This document shows positions 18,498 to 30,238 of a DNA stretch of 64,000 nucleotides, piece after piece. The position numbers and the translations under genes are program-made. The stretch's first letter is position 1. Each line of letters begins with the position of its first letter. Location of the stretch: NCBI GenBank assembly GCA_046295975.1, contig JBKBMG010000003.1, positions 62,001 through 126,000 of the forward strand. The letters are read 5' to 3'. The notes below the pieces were generated by a model. That model saw only the letters and a program-made list of their open reading frames with translations. It made no database searches and was not told the origin of the DNA. This DNA is from UBA2357 sp046295975 (GTDB lineage: Bacteria > Pseudomonadota > Gammaproteobacteria > Burkholderiales > Rhodocyclaceae).

Positions 18498-18914
18498 CTA
18501 CTTGGTCTTGCCTGCCGCCGGGACTTCGACCACCCGGCTACGCGGTGGCGCCTCGTCACGGGCCTCGCCGTCGGCGGCGACGACGTCACCCTCCACCCGC
18601 GCCAGCACGTCGTTCTCAAAAAACACGCTGAGCGTGCGCTGCTGCGGCTCGCCCCGCCCGGGCCGGAACACATACACGTAGTCCCAGCGGTCCGGCCGGA
18701 AGGTGTCGACGATCAAGGGACTACCGAGCACAAAGCGCACTTGATCACGCGTCATGCCCTGACGCAGTTGTGCGACCATTGCCTGATCGACGTAATTGCC
18801 CTGCCGCACGTCGATGCGATACGGATTGACGCGATCGGTAATGGTGTTGAAGGAACAACCGGAAATCGCGACGGAGGCCGCGACGCACAACGCAGAGAGA
18901 ACGATAGGGTGCAT
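18498..18914 (-). CDS. bamE: outer membrane assembly lipoprotein BamE (OmlA/SmpA)
   Basis: 138-aa lipoprotein subunit of the BAM complex, which inserts beta-barrel proteins in the outer membrane. The start at ATG 18914 gives a short signal peptide with lipobox ISGC, then the SmpA/OmlA domain: GNYVDQAMVAQLRQGMTRDQV, LGSPLIVDTF and WDYVYVFRPG. A Lys/Arg/Pro-rich tail follows. It is divergent from fur, an arrangement seen widely in beta- and gammaproteobacteria. Confidence 0.93.
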   Translation of the reverse strand: MHPIVLSALCVAASVAISGCSFNTITDRVNPYRIDVRQGNYVDQAMVAQLRQGMTRDQVRFVLGSPLIVDTFRPDRWDYVYVFRPGRGEPQQRTLSVFFENDVLARVEGDVVAADGEARDEAPPRSRVVEVPAAGKTK

Positions 18915-19110
18915 GTGGAAGTCTTGACGAGACGGAATGTCCGGGTTTCGGAACATTCTCAGATTTGGACGAAAAATATATCATACGACCGATAGGGTTC
19001 GCGCGACCGCGCAGCTTGCGCCACCTCGCGGACCACTTCCGGGGCCTTCCCACGCAGCCTACCCCGACGCGCTGCCGGGCCGGCCCAAACCAGATCAGGA
19101 TGGGGCACCC

Positions 19111-19551
19111 ATGACCGACAACTCCAAGAACCTCAAGAGTATGGGCCTCAAGGCCACGTACCCCCGACTCAAGATTCTCGACTTGTTCCAGCACTCGGAA
19201 AATCGTCACCTCACCGCCGAAGACGTGTATCGCCAGCTCATGGCCGAAGATATGGACATCGGTCTCGCCACGGTATACCGCGTACTCACCCAGTTCGAGC
19301 AGGCCGGCCTGCTCGAACGCCATTACTTCGAGGCGGGCAAGGCGGTTTTCGAACTCAACGAAGGGGGCCACCATGATCATCTGGTCTGCCTCCAGTGCGG
19401 CAAGGTGGAAGAGTTCTTCGACCCCGAGATCGAACGTCGCCAGACGGCCATCGCTCAGGATCGTGGCTTCGAGGTCAAGGAGCACGCGCTCTACCTCTAC
19501 GCCGAGTGCCTGAAGAAGGACTGTCCCAACCGTTCCGAGGAATCGGCCTGA
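19111..19551 (+). CDS. fur: ferric uptake regulator Fur
   Basis: 146-aa iron-responsive repressor. The N-terminal winged helix contains the recognition segment DIGLATVYRVLTQFEQAGLL (about 49-68). The HHDH cluster (87-90) and CLQC (93-96) are the metal ligands and structural zinc site, and a second Cys pair lies in ECLKKDC near the C-terminus. ATG 19111 follows a G-rich stretch. It is transcribed away from bamE; I could not define a Fur box in the spacer. Confidence 0.96.
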   Translation: MTDNSKNLKSMGLKATYPRLKILDLFQHSENRHLTAEDVYRQLMAEDMDIGLATVYRVLTQFEQAGLLERHYFEAGKAVFELNEGGHHDHLVCLQCGKVEEFFDPEIERRQTAIAQDRGFEVKEHALYLYAECLKKDCPNRSEESA

Positions 19552-19569
19552 CCTCAGCCTGACACGTCG

Positions 19570-19588
19570 CGCCCGCCCACCGCGGGCG
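19570..19588 (+). terminator. hairpin downstream of fur
   Basis: CGCCCGC (19570-19576) and GCGGGCG (19582-19588) form a GC-only stem with a 5-nt loop, 18 nt after the fur stop and between convergent fur and recN. There is no T-tract, so terminator function is possible but not proven. Confidence 0.4.
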
Positions 19589-19609
19589 TGGCCGGCAGCA
19601 TCGGGATAA

Positions 19610-19643
19610 GGCCGACTGAATCAGCGGGCCGACTGAATCAGCG
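19610..19643. repeat. 17-bp perfect tandem duplication
   Basis: The 17-nt unit GGCCGACTGAATCAGCG occurs twice head to tail (19610-19626 and 19627-19643) in the spacer between convergent fur and recN. Just after it TCCGCTC/GAGCGGA (19649-19655 and 19660-19666) can form a 7-bp hairpin, possibly part of the recN terminator. No further function visible. Confidence 0.6.
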
Positions 19644-19704
19644 AAGCGTCCGCTCCTTCGAGCGGAGCACGCCAATCAAACGCCGCCAGGCAGGGTGCGC
19701 CGTA

Positions 19705-21384
19705 TCAATCGCCACCCAGCACTTCGGCCGCAAGACCGAGCATTTCAGCGGCGTGGCGCCGCGTCGTCTCGGTGATGTTGACCCCACCCAGCATGCGCGC
19801 GATTTCGTCGATACGGCCAGGTTCGTCCAAGGCCGTGACCGCGCTCACAACCTCTTCGCCTTGCTGGCGCTTGGAAATACTCCATTGCCAGTCGGCGCAG
19901 GCCGCCACCTGCGGCAAATGGGTCACGCACAACACCTGGCGCTCACGCCCAAGTTGGCGCAGCAGTTGCCCGACGATTTCGGCCACGCCGCCGCCGATGC
20001 CGACATCAACCTCGTCGAAGATCAGCGTCGGCGTGGACGCGTCGCGGCTGGTCATCACCTGAATCGCCAGGCCGATGCGCGACAACTCTCCTCCCGAGGC
20101 CACCTTGGCCAGCGGTCGCAGCGGCTGACTGGGGTTGGCCGCGACCAGGAACTCGATGCTCTCCCGACCGTGCGCCCCCCCTTCGTCCAGCGGGGTCAGC
20201 GCGACCTCGAAGCGCCCGCCTGCCATGGCCAGCGTCTGCATCGCAGCGCTCACCCGCTCGGACAAGGCCTGGGCCGCCGGTGTGCGCAACGCCGAGAGGC
20301 GTTCGGCCGCGGCGCTATAGAGCTGATGCGCGGCCCGCTCCAGTTCGGCGAGACGTTCCGGGTCGGCACGCTCGGTCAGCGTCGCCAGCTCACGCTGCCA
20401 CTCGGCCAACCGTGCCGGCAGTTCCTCTGGCGCAACGCGATACTTTCGGGCGGTATCAGTGATCGCACCGATGCGCCGATCGATCTCGTCCAGACGTTCG
20501 GGGTCGAGATCAAGACGGCTGCGGTAGCGCCGCAACTCATGCAAAGCCTCGTCGGCCTGGATCGCCGCGCCGGCCAACATCTCGCGCACCTCGGCCAAAC
20601 CGGCGTCGATATCCGCCAGCCCCTCCACACGCGCGACCATGTGGCGCAGCAGCGAAGTGATCGCGACGTCGCCCTCGGCCAGGGCCGCCAGCACCTCGTC
20701 CGCCCCCTGCATCAGGCCGGCGGCGTGCGCGAGCCGCGACTGCTCGGCATTCAGTTCGTCCCATTGCAACGGATCGAACTCAAGCTTCTCAATCTCCTCC
20801 ACCTGCCATTGCAGCAACTCGCGCTGGCGCTCGGACTGTGCCGAATCCTGCTCGGCGGCCCGGCGCGCATCGACGCGCGCCTGCCATGCCTTGTAGCAGC
20901 GCGCCACCTCGGCCGCGGCGGCCAGCGCCCCCGCATGCGTATCCAGCAGTTCGCGCTGCGCATCCTGCCGCAGCAGGGCGTGATGTGCGTGCTGGCCATG
21001 GATGTCGCAGAGGTGCTCACCGACCTCGCGCAACTGACCGAGCGTAACCGGCACGCCATTGATCCATGAACGCGAGCGCCCCGTCGCTTCGATCACGCGA
21101 CGCAGCAGCACGACCTCCTCCTCGGCGGAGATACCCTGCTCCGCCAGCCACGCGGACAGCGCCTCGGACCCAGGCAGGCCGAACTCGGCACTGATGTCGG
21201 CGCGCTCCCGTCCGGCCCGTACGGCCCCCGCATCGGTGCGGTCCCCCAGGGCCAGCCCGAGGGCATCGAGCAGGATAGATTTGCCCGCCCCGGTCTCGCC
21301 GGTCAATACGCCAAAACCCGCCTCGAACTCGAGTTCGAGGCGGTCCACAATCACGAAATCGCGAATCGCCAGACGACGCAGCAT
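19705..21384 (-). CDS. recN: DNA repair ATPase RecN
   Basis: SMC-like ATPase for double-strand-break repair, 559 aa (family ~555). Walker A is GETGAGKS (29-36), a central coiled-coil region follows, and the C-terminal ABC half has VASGGELSRI (signature) and TLIFDEVDVGIGG (Walker B). ATG 21384 begins MLRRLAIRDFVIVDRLELEF, the conserved RecN start; the upstream extension overlaps nadK. It follows nadK by 28 nt on the same strand, the common nadK-recN pair. Confidence 0.97.
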   Translation of the reverse strand: MLRRLAIRDFVIVDRLELEFEAGFGVLTGETGAGKSILLDALGLALGDRTDAGAVRAGRERADISAEFGLPGSEALSAWLAEQGISAEEEVVLLRRVIEATGRSRSWINGVPVTLGQLREVGEHLCDIHGQHAHHALLRQDAQRELLDTHAGALAAAAEVARCYKAWQARVDARRAAEQDSAQSERQRELLQWQVEEIEKLEFDPLQWDELNAEQSRLAHAAGLMQGADEVLAALAEGDVAITSLLRHMVARVEGLADIDAGLAEVREMLAGAAIQADEALHELRRYRSRLDLDPERLDEIDRRIGAITDTARKYRVAPEELPARLAEWQRELATLTERADPERLAELERAAHQLYSAAAERLSALRTPAAQALSERVSAAMQTLAMAGGRFEVALTPLDEGGAHGRESIEFLVAANPSQPLRPLAKVASGGELSRIGLAIQVMTSRDASTPTLIFDEVDVGIGGGVAEIVGQLLRQLGRERQVLCVTHLPQVAACADWQWSISKRQQGEEVVSAVTALDEPGRIDEIARMLGGVNITETTRRHAAEMLGLAAEVLGGD

Positions 21385-21412
21385 GATTTTCAGACCCGCA
21401 GGGGCAGGATGT

Positions 21413-22297
21413 TCAAGGAACGCGCGGCACGGCGCTCCAATGGAGCTTCTCGCGCAGCATCGCGAAGTAGCTGTAGCCATCCGGATGCAGCAAACGGACG
21501 GCATGAGGAGAACGGGTGATGCGCACGCAGTCGCCCGCACGCGCATCGAAACGGGTCTGCCCGTCGAAATGGATGCGCGCATCGTGGGGCGGCAACAGCT
21601 TGATGTCGATGCGGCAGGTGTCGGGCAGGGTCACCGGACGCGCCGTAAGGGCATGCGGGCACAGCGGCACCAGCGCGATCGCCCCTATCGTCGGATGCAG
21701 AATCGGGCCATTGGCCGACAGCGCATAGGCGGTCGAGCCCGTGGGGGTGGTCACGATCATGCCGTCGGACCGCTGGGTATAGACGAAATCGCCGTCTATC
21801 GAGACGTCGAATTCGATCATGCGCCCGATGTCACCCTTGTTCACCACCACGTCGTTGAGCGCCAGCGTCTGGAACACCAGCCCGCCACCGCGGATGACTT
21901 CCGCCGAGAGCATGCAGCGGCGCTCCTCGGTGAACCGTCCGGCCAGTATTTCGCCCAGGCGTTGCACCGCGCAATCCATGCCGATGTCGGTGAGGAAACC
22001 GACCCGTCCGAGGTTGATGCCCACCAGCGGCACCCCATGCTCGGCCAGGCGCCGGGCGGTATTGAGCATGGTGCCGTCACCGCCGATGACCACCGCCAGC
22101 TCTGCATCGGCGCCAATTTCGTCGTAACCCGCCACAGGAAACCCGCCCGACAGGCCTATGGAACTCGCCGTCCCCTGTTCGATCAAGACCTTGCGGTCGC
22201 TCGCCCGCAGGTGCTCGGCAATGCCCAGCACCACATCGGCCACATCCGGGCTCTGGTACTTGCCGATCAACGCCACGCTCGAAAAGTGTCTCGTCAT
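21413..22297 (-). CDS. nadK: NAD kinase
   Basis: Phosphorylates NAD to NADP using ATP, 294 aa. Visible motifs are the catalytic VVIGGDGTML loop, NLGRVGFLTD, and TPTGSTAYALSANGPI near the NAD site. ATG 22297 gives the usual N-terminus (MTRHFSSVALIGKY). It is divergent from hrcA with an 84-nt spacer, and upstream of recN. Confidence 0.97.
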   Translation of the reverse strand: MTRHFSSVALIGKYQSPDVADVVLGIAEHLRASDRKVLIEQGTASSIGLSGGFPVAGYDEIGADAELAVVIGGDGTMLNTARRLAEHGVPLVGINLGRVGFLTDIGMDCAVQRLGEILAGRFTEERRCMLSAEVIRGGGLVFQTLALNDVVVNKGDIGRMIEFDVSIDGDFVYTQRSDGMIVTTPTGSTAYALSANGPILHPTIGAIALVPLCPHALTARPVTLPDTCRIDIKLLPPHDARIHFDGQTRFDARAGDCVRITRSPHAVRLLHPDGYSYFAMLREKLHWSAVPRVP

Positions 22298-22327
22298 GCG
22301 CGGATTAAACCACATTCGCGACCGACC

Positions 22328-22357
22328 TTGGCAGAGCCGCCGAGACTTCCATAGAAT
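22328..22357 (+). promoter_or_regulatory. sigma-70-like promoter for hrcA
   Basis: TTGGCA (22328-22333), an 18-nt spacer and TAGAAT (22352-22357) precede the hrcA ATG by about 25 nt. No CIRCE inverted repeat was seen here. Confidence 0.5.
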
Positions 22358-22381
22358 CGGGCTTGTACGGACACGGCCACC

Positions 22382-23410
22382 ATGAAACTGCTTGATACCC
22401 GCTCGCAAATCCTGCTGAAAACCCTCATCGAACGCTACATCGTCGAGGGGCAACCCGTGGGGTCACGCGCGCTGTCGCGTTACTCCGGACTGGAGTTGTC
22501 GCCGGCAACGGTGCGCAACGTGATGAGCGACCTCGAGGAGCTGGGTTTCATCACCAGCCCGCACACCTCGGCCGGGCGCGTGCCCACGGCGCAGGGCTAT
22601 CGCTTCTTCGTCGATTCGCTGCTGACCGTACAGCCACTCGAACGCGCCCGGATCATGACCTTGCAGGGTCAACTCCAGCCCGACCAGCCACAGCGCCTGC
22701 TGACGGCCGCCTCGCAACTGTTGTCGGACCTCACCCACTTCGCGGGCGTGGTGGTCACACCGCGCAACCAGCGGGTGCGCATTCGCCAGATCGAGTTCAT
22801 CGGTCTGTCGGACACGCGCATCCTGCTCATCATCGTGACCACTGCCGGTGACGTCCAGAACCGTATCCTGCAGACCCGGCGACCGTATTCGGCTTCGGAA
22901 CTGACCGAGGCGGCCAATTACCTCACCGAGCACTTCGCCGGTTACGCGTTCGAGGAGATGCGCGACCGCATCCAGCACGAACTGAAGCAGTTGCGCGGCG
23001 AGGTGTCGGAACTCATGGCGGCCGCCGTCGAGGCGGGGGGCGAGGCCTTGCGCGAGAACGACGAGAAATATGTGCTCTCGGGCGAAACCAATCTGCTCGG
23101 CGTCGAGGATTTGTCCTGCGATATGTCGCGCCTGCGCGAGCTGTTCCTCCTGTTCGAGAAAAAGACCGCGCTCATGCAGTTGCTCGAGCTGTCCAACCGT
23201 GCCGACGGCGTGCAGATATTCATCGGCGGAGAGTCCGGGCTCGCGGAGCTCGACGGTTGCAGCATCGTCACGGCCAGCTACGAGCTCGACGGCCAGGTGG
23301 TCGGATCGGTGGGCGTGATCGGGCCAACACGCATGGCCTACGATCAGGTCATTCCAATCGTTGACATCACCGCCCGGCTGCTCAGCAACGCCCTGTCGAA
23401 CAAGGCCTGA
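22382..23410 (+). CDS. hrcA: heat-inducible transcription repressor HrcA
   Basis: 342-aa repressor that binds CIRCE operators and is tuned by GroEL in studied bacteria. The N-terminal winged helix (ILLKTLIERYIVEGQPVGSR, ELSPATVRNVMSDLEELG) and the following FITSPHTSAGRVPTAQGYRFFVD stretch are family signatures. The remainder is the GAF-like/dimerisation part. It is divergent from nadK and followed by hemH. No CIRCE element was found at the grpE or dnaK promoters, so its targets (usually groESL) probably lie outside. Confidence 0.96.
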   Translation: MKLLDTRSQILLKTLIERYIVEGQPVGSRALSRYSGLELSPATVRNVMSDLEELGFITSPHTSAGRVPTAQGYRFFVDSLLTVQPLERARIMTLQGQLQPDQPQRLLTAASQLLSDLTHFAGVVVTPRNQRVRIRQIEFIGLSDTRILLIIVTTAGDVQNRILQTRRPYSASELTEAANYLTEHFAGYAFEEMRDRIQHELKQLRGEVSELMAAAVEAGGEALRENDEKYVLSGETNLLGVEDLSCDMSRLRELFLLFEKKTALMQLLELSNRADGVQIFIGGESGLAELDGCSIVTASYELDGQVVGSVGVIGPTRMAYDQVIPIVDITARLLSNALSNKA

Positions 23411-23478
23411 ACCCGTCCGTCCCCCAGGCGCGCCCGTGGCGCGCCCAATCGCATCATTCTCCTGTCAGAGGACATTTC

Positions 23479-24576
23479 ATGGCCCGATTCTGGCCCGAAC
23501 CGGAACACACCCACGGCAGCCCCCGGCGCATCGGCATCCTGCTGGTAAACCTCGGCACGCCGGCCGCCCCCACCGCCGCCGCCCTGCGCCCGTACCTGCG
23601 GCAATTCCTGTCCGACCCGCGTGTAGTCGAGATCCCCCGCCTGATATGGTGGCCGATTCTGCACGGTTTCATTCTCACCCGCCGCCCCGCCAAGTCAGCC
23701 GAAAAATATGCAAGCGTATGGACCGACGAAGGTTCGCCGCTGAAGGTCCACACCGAACGCCAGGCCAAGCTGGTGGCGGGCTACTTCACCCAGGCCGGGC
23801 GCCCGGATCTCGTCGTGGACTGGGCGATGCGCTATGGCGCGCCGTCGGTGATCGACGGCCTGGAGCGGCTGCGGGCGAGACAGTGCGATCGCATCCTGGT
23901 GGTGCCGCTATACCCGCAGTACGCGGCCAGCACCACGGCCAGCGCCATGGACCAGGTCGCCGAATGCCTGCAGCACTGGCGCAACCTCCCGGCGTTGCGC
24001 TTTGTGCGCAACTTCCATGACCATCCCGACTACATCGGCGCACTCGCCCAAAGCGCGCGCGACCACTGGATGAAGAATGGTCAGGCGGACAAACTGATCA
24101 TGAGTTTCCACGGCATTCCCCGCCGTTCCCTGGATCTGGGCGACCCGTACCATTGCGAGTGTTACAAGACCGCCCGACTGGTGGCAGAGGCGCTGGAGCT
24201 ACCGGCAGAGCGCTGGCAGGTGACCTTCCAGTCGCGTTTCGGCAAGGCCGAATGGCTCAAGCCCTATACCGAACCGACGCTGCAAGCGCTGGCGGCAGGC
24301 GGCTTGCGCAGCGTGGACGTGATGTGCCCGGGATTCGTCGCCGACTGCCTGGAAACACTGGAAGAGATCGCCATGGAGTGCAAGACCGCCTTTCTCTCGG
24401 CGGGCGGACAGCAATTCCACTACATCCCCTGTCTCAACGAGCGCCACGACTGGATCGCCGCACTGATCGCGGTGTGTCGCCAACACATCGGCGATTGGCT
24501 GGCCGATCCGCAGTCGGACGAGGCCATTCGCGAACAGTCCGCGCGACGTGCGCGAGACCTGGGCGCGGCCCGTTGA
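23479..24576 (+). CDS. hemH: ferrochelatase
   Basis: Inserts Fe2+ into protoporphyrin IX, the last step of protoheme synthesis. It has 365 aa. The family motif around the catalytic His is LIMSFHGIPRRS, and the acidic site is in CPGFVADCLETLEEI. The N-terminus contains RIGILLVNLGTPAAPT. Cysteines in CECYKTARLV and the conserved QSRFGKAEWLKPYT are also present. A CAGAGGA sequence precedes ATG 23479. It follows hrcA by 68 nt. Confidence 0.96.
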   Translation: MARFWPEPEHTHGSPRRIGILLVNLGTPAAPTAAALRPYLRQFLSDPRVVEIPRLIWWPILHGFILTRRPAKSAEKYASVWTDEGSPLKVHTERQAKLVAGYFTQAGRPDLVVDWAMRYGAPSVIDGLERLRARQCDRILVVPLYPQYAASTTASAMDQVAECLQHWRNLPALRFVRNFHDHPDYIGALAQSARDHWMKNGQADKLIMSFHGIPRRSLDLGDPYHCECYKTARLVAEALELPAERWQVTFQSRFGKAEWLKPYTEPTLQALAAGGLRSVDVMCPGFVADCLETLEEIAMECKTAFLSAGGQQFHYIPCLNERHDWIAALIAVCRQHIGDWLADPQSDEAIREQSARRARDLGAAR

Positions 24577-24807
24577 CGCCGCCGCTGCACTGACGCCCGC
24601 GCCCGGAGCGCCCCGTTCGGTGGCGCTCCGCCCCCACTACGCCCTCCGCCCCTCCCCTGCGCACACCTCGCCCGCCTTGGGCGCCCCGCCCACAAGCGGT
24701 TCACCCAGCGCGGCTCAAGTTTTCCCAGGCGTGGCCGTTAATGCCTATGGGCGTGTATGCCCTGGCGCGCGCACCCGCGATCGCCATTGCTGTCCGGAGG
24801 TCCGGTG

Positions 24808-25845
24808 ATGATCATCTCGTCCTCGAAAATCGAACTCCAGTCGTCCCACCTTGCTTTTTCCCATACCGAAACCAGCGAGCGCCTGGAGGTATGGGTGGGT
24901 AACCGCCCAGCCAATGGCGGCGAACAGGCCGCCACTCGGCTCACTGGCCCGGGAGCGTTGGTGGCCTTGTCCCAGGAAGCGATGGAAGCGAGCAAGGCCG
25001 ATGCGGTCGCCAGCAATGAAGACGCCCAGGAAGCCGACCCTCGCCTGCAGATGCTGCGCAACCTCATCGAGTACCTGACTGGCAAGCCGATGCGCGTCTT
25101 CCGGATGAGCGAGCTTGCGGATCCCAATCAGGTCGCGTCGGCAACGCCGTCCCCGGGCGACGGGGGACGCGCAGCCGGTTTCGGCTTCGCCTACGATTTC
25201 AGCTCCGTGCGCAGCGAGTACGAACAGGTGAGCTTCCAGGCTCAAGGCAGCATTCGCACCGCCGACGGCCGCGAGATCCGCTTCGAAGTCGGTTTCGAGA
25301 TGTCGCGCAGTTTCGCCGAGCGCATCGACATCTCGCTGCGCGGTGGCGACGCCCGCCTCACGGATCCGCTGGTACTCGACTTCGGCGGACCGGCGGGCGC
25401 CCTGTCCGATCTGCGCTTCGAATTCGATCTCGACGCGGACGGCACGCCCGATGCGATCCCGATGCTTGCCGGTGGCACCGGCTACCTCGCGATCGACCGC
25501 AACGACAATGGCCGCATCGACGACGGACGCGAACTGTTCGGCCCGACCAGCGGCAACGGCTTTGCCGAACTGGCGGCGCTGGACAGCGACGGTAACGGCT
25601 GGATAGACGAGGCCGACCCGGCCTACGCCCAACTGCGTATATGGCGACCTGACGCCAACGGTGGCGGCACCCTGACGACGCTTGCCGATGCCGGCGTGGG
25701 CGCCCTCTACCTGGGCAACGTCGCCACGCCCTTCGAACTGCGTGGCGCGAACAACGGCACCCTGGGGGTGATGCGGGCGAGCGGCATTTATCTGCGGGAG
25801 AACGGCAGCGTAGGCACGATCAGCCAGATCGATCTGAGCGTTTGA
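24808..25845 (+). CDS. EF-hand/dockerin-like calcium-binding protein of unknown role
   Basis: 345-aa protein, function not recognised. ATG 24808 has GGAGG (24796-24800) 7 nt upstream. There is no signal peptide. The C-terminal half carries acidic loops resembling calcium-binding repeats: DLDADGTPDAI, DRNDNGRIDDGRELFG and DSDGNGWIDEADPAY. The middle contains a beta-rich stretch (FEVGFEMSRSFAERIDISLRGG). Similar proteins recur in betaproteobacteria as uncharacterised VCBS/EF-hand-like proteins. If exported it would need a type I or similar route; none is encoded nearby. It lies convergent to the Ser/Thr kinase gene. Confidence 0.75.
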   Translation: MIISSSKIELQSSHLAFSHTETSERLEVWVGNRPANGGEQAATRLTGPGALVALSQEAMEASKADAVASNEDAQEADPRLQMLRNLIEYLTGKPMRVFRMSELADPNQVASATPSPGDGGRAAGFGFAYDFSSVRSEYEQVSFQAQGSIRTADGREIRFEVGFEMSRSFAERIDISLRGGDARLTDPLVLDFGGPAGALSDLRFEFDLDADGTPDAIPMLAGGTGYLAIDRNDNGRIDDGRELFGPTSGNGFAELAALDSDGNGWIDEADPAYAQLRIWRPDANGGGTLTTLADAGVGALYLGNVATPFELRGANNGTLGVMRASGIYLRENGSVGTISQIDLSV

Positions 25846-25890
25846 GGGGCGGGCGTCGCCCGTTCCTCAATGCGACCCCGTTGCCGGGGA

Positions 25891-27255
<1,365 letters not shown>

Positions 27256-27405
27256 TCGTGCCTGGATCTCACGATCGTTCAACCGACGCGCCGCGCTGTT
27301 TCCACCCATCCCGTGCGAACCGCGCTCATTCTGGCACGATCCTCGGCCGACAGGGACAATTCGGCACGCGCACCGGCCCGCAGAAAAGAAATTCGACATT
27401 TCCCT

Positions 27406-27433
27406 CTTGAAATGCGCGCCCATGCCCCCACGT
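27406..27433 (+). promoter_or_regulatory. sigma-32 heat-shock promoter for grpE
   Basis: CTTGAAA (27406-27412), a 13-nt spacer and CCCCACGT (27426-27433) closely match the heat-shock sigma consensus CTTGAAA / CCCCATNT. The expected transcript start is about 30 nt before the grpE ATG. Confidence 0.7.
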
Positions 27434-27472
27434 GCCCGCCAGTCAATGCACTGAACAACCGGAGGTCCATCC

Positions 27473-28036
27473 ATGCAGGAAAAGAACGCACCCGCGCCCG
27501 AACTCGAGGCAGCAGCCGATCAGGTCGAGATGCAGCAGGACGCCGCCACGACGCCCGCCGTCGAACCGGACGTGCTGCCCAGCCTCGAATCCGCGCTGCG
27601 CGAGGCCGAATTGCGGGCGTCCGAACACCACGATGCATGGTTGCGCGCCAAGGCCGAGACCGAGAACGTACGCCGTCGGGCGCAGGAAGACATCGCCAAG
27701 GCTTCCAAATTTGCCGCTGAAAAGTTCGCCGCCGCGATGCTGCCCGTCCGCGACAGCCTGGAAGCCGCGCTCGCGACCGAGAACCAGACCCTGGAAAGCC
27801 TGCGCGAGGGGGTGGAACTGACCCTCAAGCAGCTCGCGGCTGCCTTCGACGGGGCCGGCATCACCGAAGAAAATCCGCTCGATCGGAAATTCGACCCGAA
27901 CAAGCACCAGGCGATCAGCGCGGTTCCCGCCGACGTCGAGCCAAACACGGTGATCAACGTATTGCAAAAGGGCTACCTGATCCACGAGCGCGTGCTGCGC
28001 CCGGCCATGGTCATGGTGTCCAAGGCGCCCGAGTAA
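27473..28036 (+). CDS. grpE: nucleotide exchange factor GrpE
   Basis: 187-aa homodimeric nucleotide exchange factor for DnaK. An acidic N-terminal arm and long helix (about 20-95, AELRASEHHDAWLRAKAETENVRRR region) precede the beta-wing domain with NPLDRKFDPNKHQAIS and NVLQKGYLIHERVLRPAMV. GGAGG (27461-27465) precedes ATG 27473 by 7 nt. It is under a heat-shock type promoter and upstream of dnaK. Confidence 0.97.
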   Translation: MQEKNAPAPELEAAADQVEMQQDAATTPAVEPDVLPSLESALREAELRASEHHDAWLRAKAETENVRRRAQEDIAKASKFAAEKFAAAMLPVRDSLEAALATENQTLESLREGVELTLKQLAAAFDGAGITEENPLDRKFDPNKHQAISAVPADVEPNTVINVLQKGYLIHERVLRPAMVMVSKAPE

Positions 28037-28067
28037 TCGACACACGCCAGGGCGAGTGCGTCGTGAG

Positions 28068-28095
28068 CTTGAATCCGCCGCACGCCACCCCATAT
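28068..28095 (+). promoter_or_regulatory. sigma-32 heat-shock promoter for dnaK
   Basis: CTTGAAT (28068-28074), a 13-nt spacer and CCCCATAT (28088-28095) match the heat-shock consensus almost perfectly. The spacer length is the same as at the grpE promoter. It lies 32 nt after grpE and 87 nt before dnaK. Confidence 0.75.
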
Positions 28096-28182
28096 TGATC
28101 ACCAGACAGGCCGCGACCGCGGCCGATCCGAATCAAGAACATCCAAATCAAACGCATCCCAATCTTCATCAAGGACACGAAA

Positions 28183-30096
<1,914 letters not shown>

Positions 30097-30161
30097 TCGC
30101 CGCTGCGCGTGGCGCGATCATCGGCCACGTCGCCCTGCAACCCATCGGGCGGACAGGGGCG

Positions 30162-30204
30162 AAAAGTCGGGACAGCCGTCGTAATGCCGGCCTCCCGACT
30201 TTTT
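30162..30204 (+). terminator. intrinsic terminator between dnaK and dnaJ
   Basis: AAAAGTCGGGA (30162-30172) pairs perfectly with TCCCGACTTTT (30193-30203), and the run of T continues to 30204. The stem plus U-tract should stop much of the dnaK transcript, leaving dnaJ to readthrough. No sigma-32 site was seen directly before dnaJ. Confidence 0.75.
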
Positions 30205-30238
30205 GTCGCTGGCCGGCGATGATTCACCGGACCTGATC

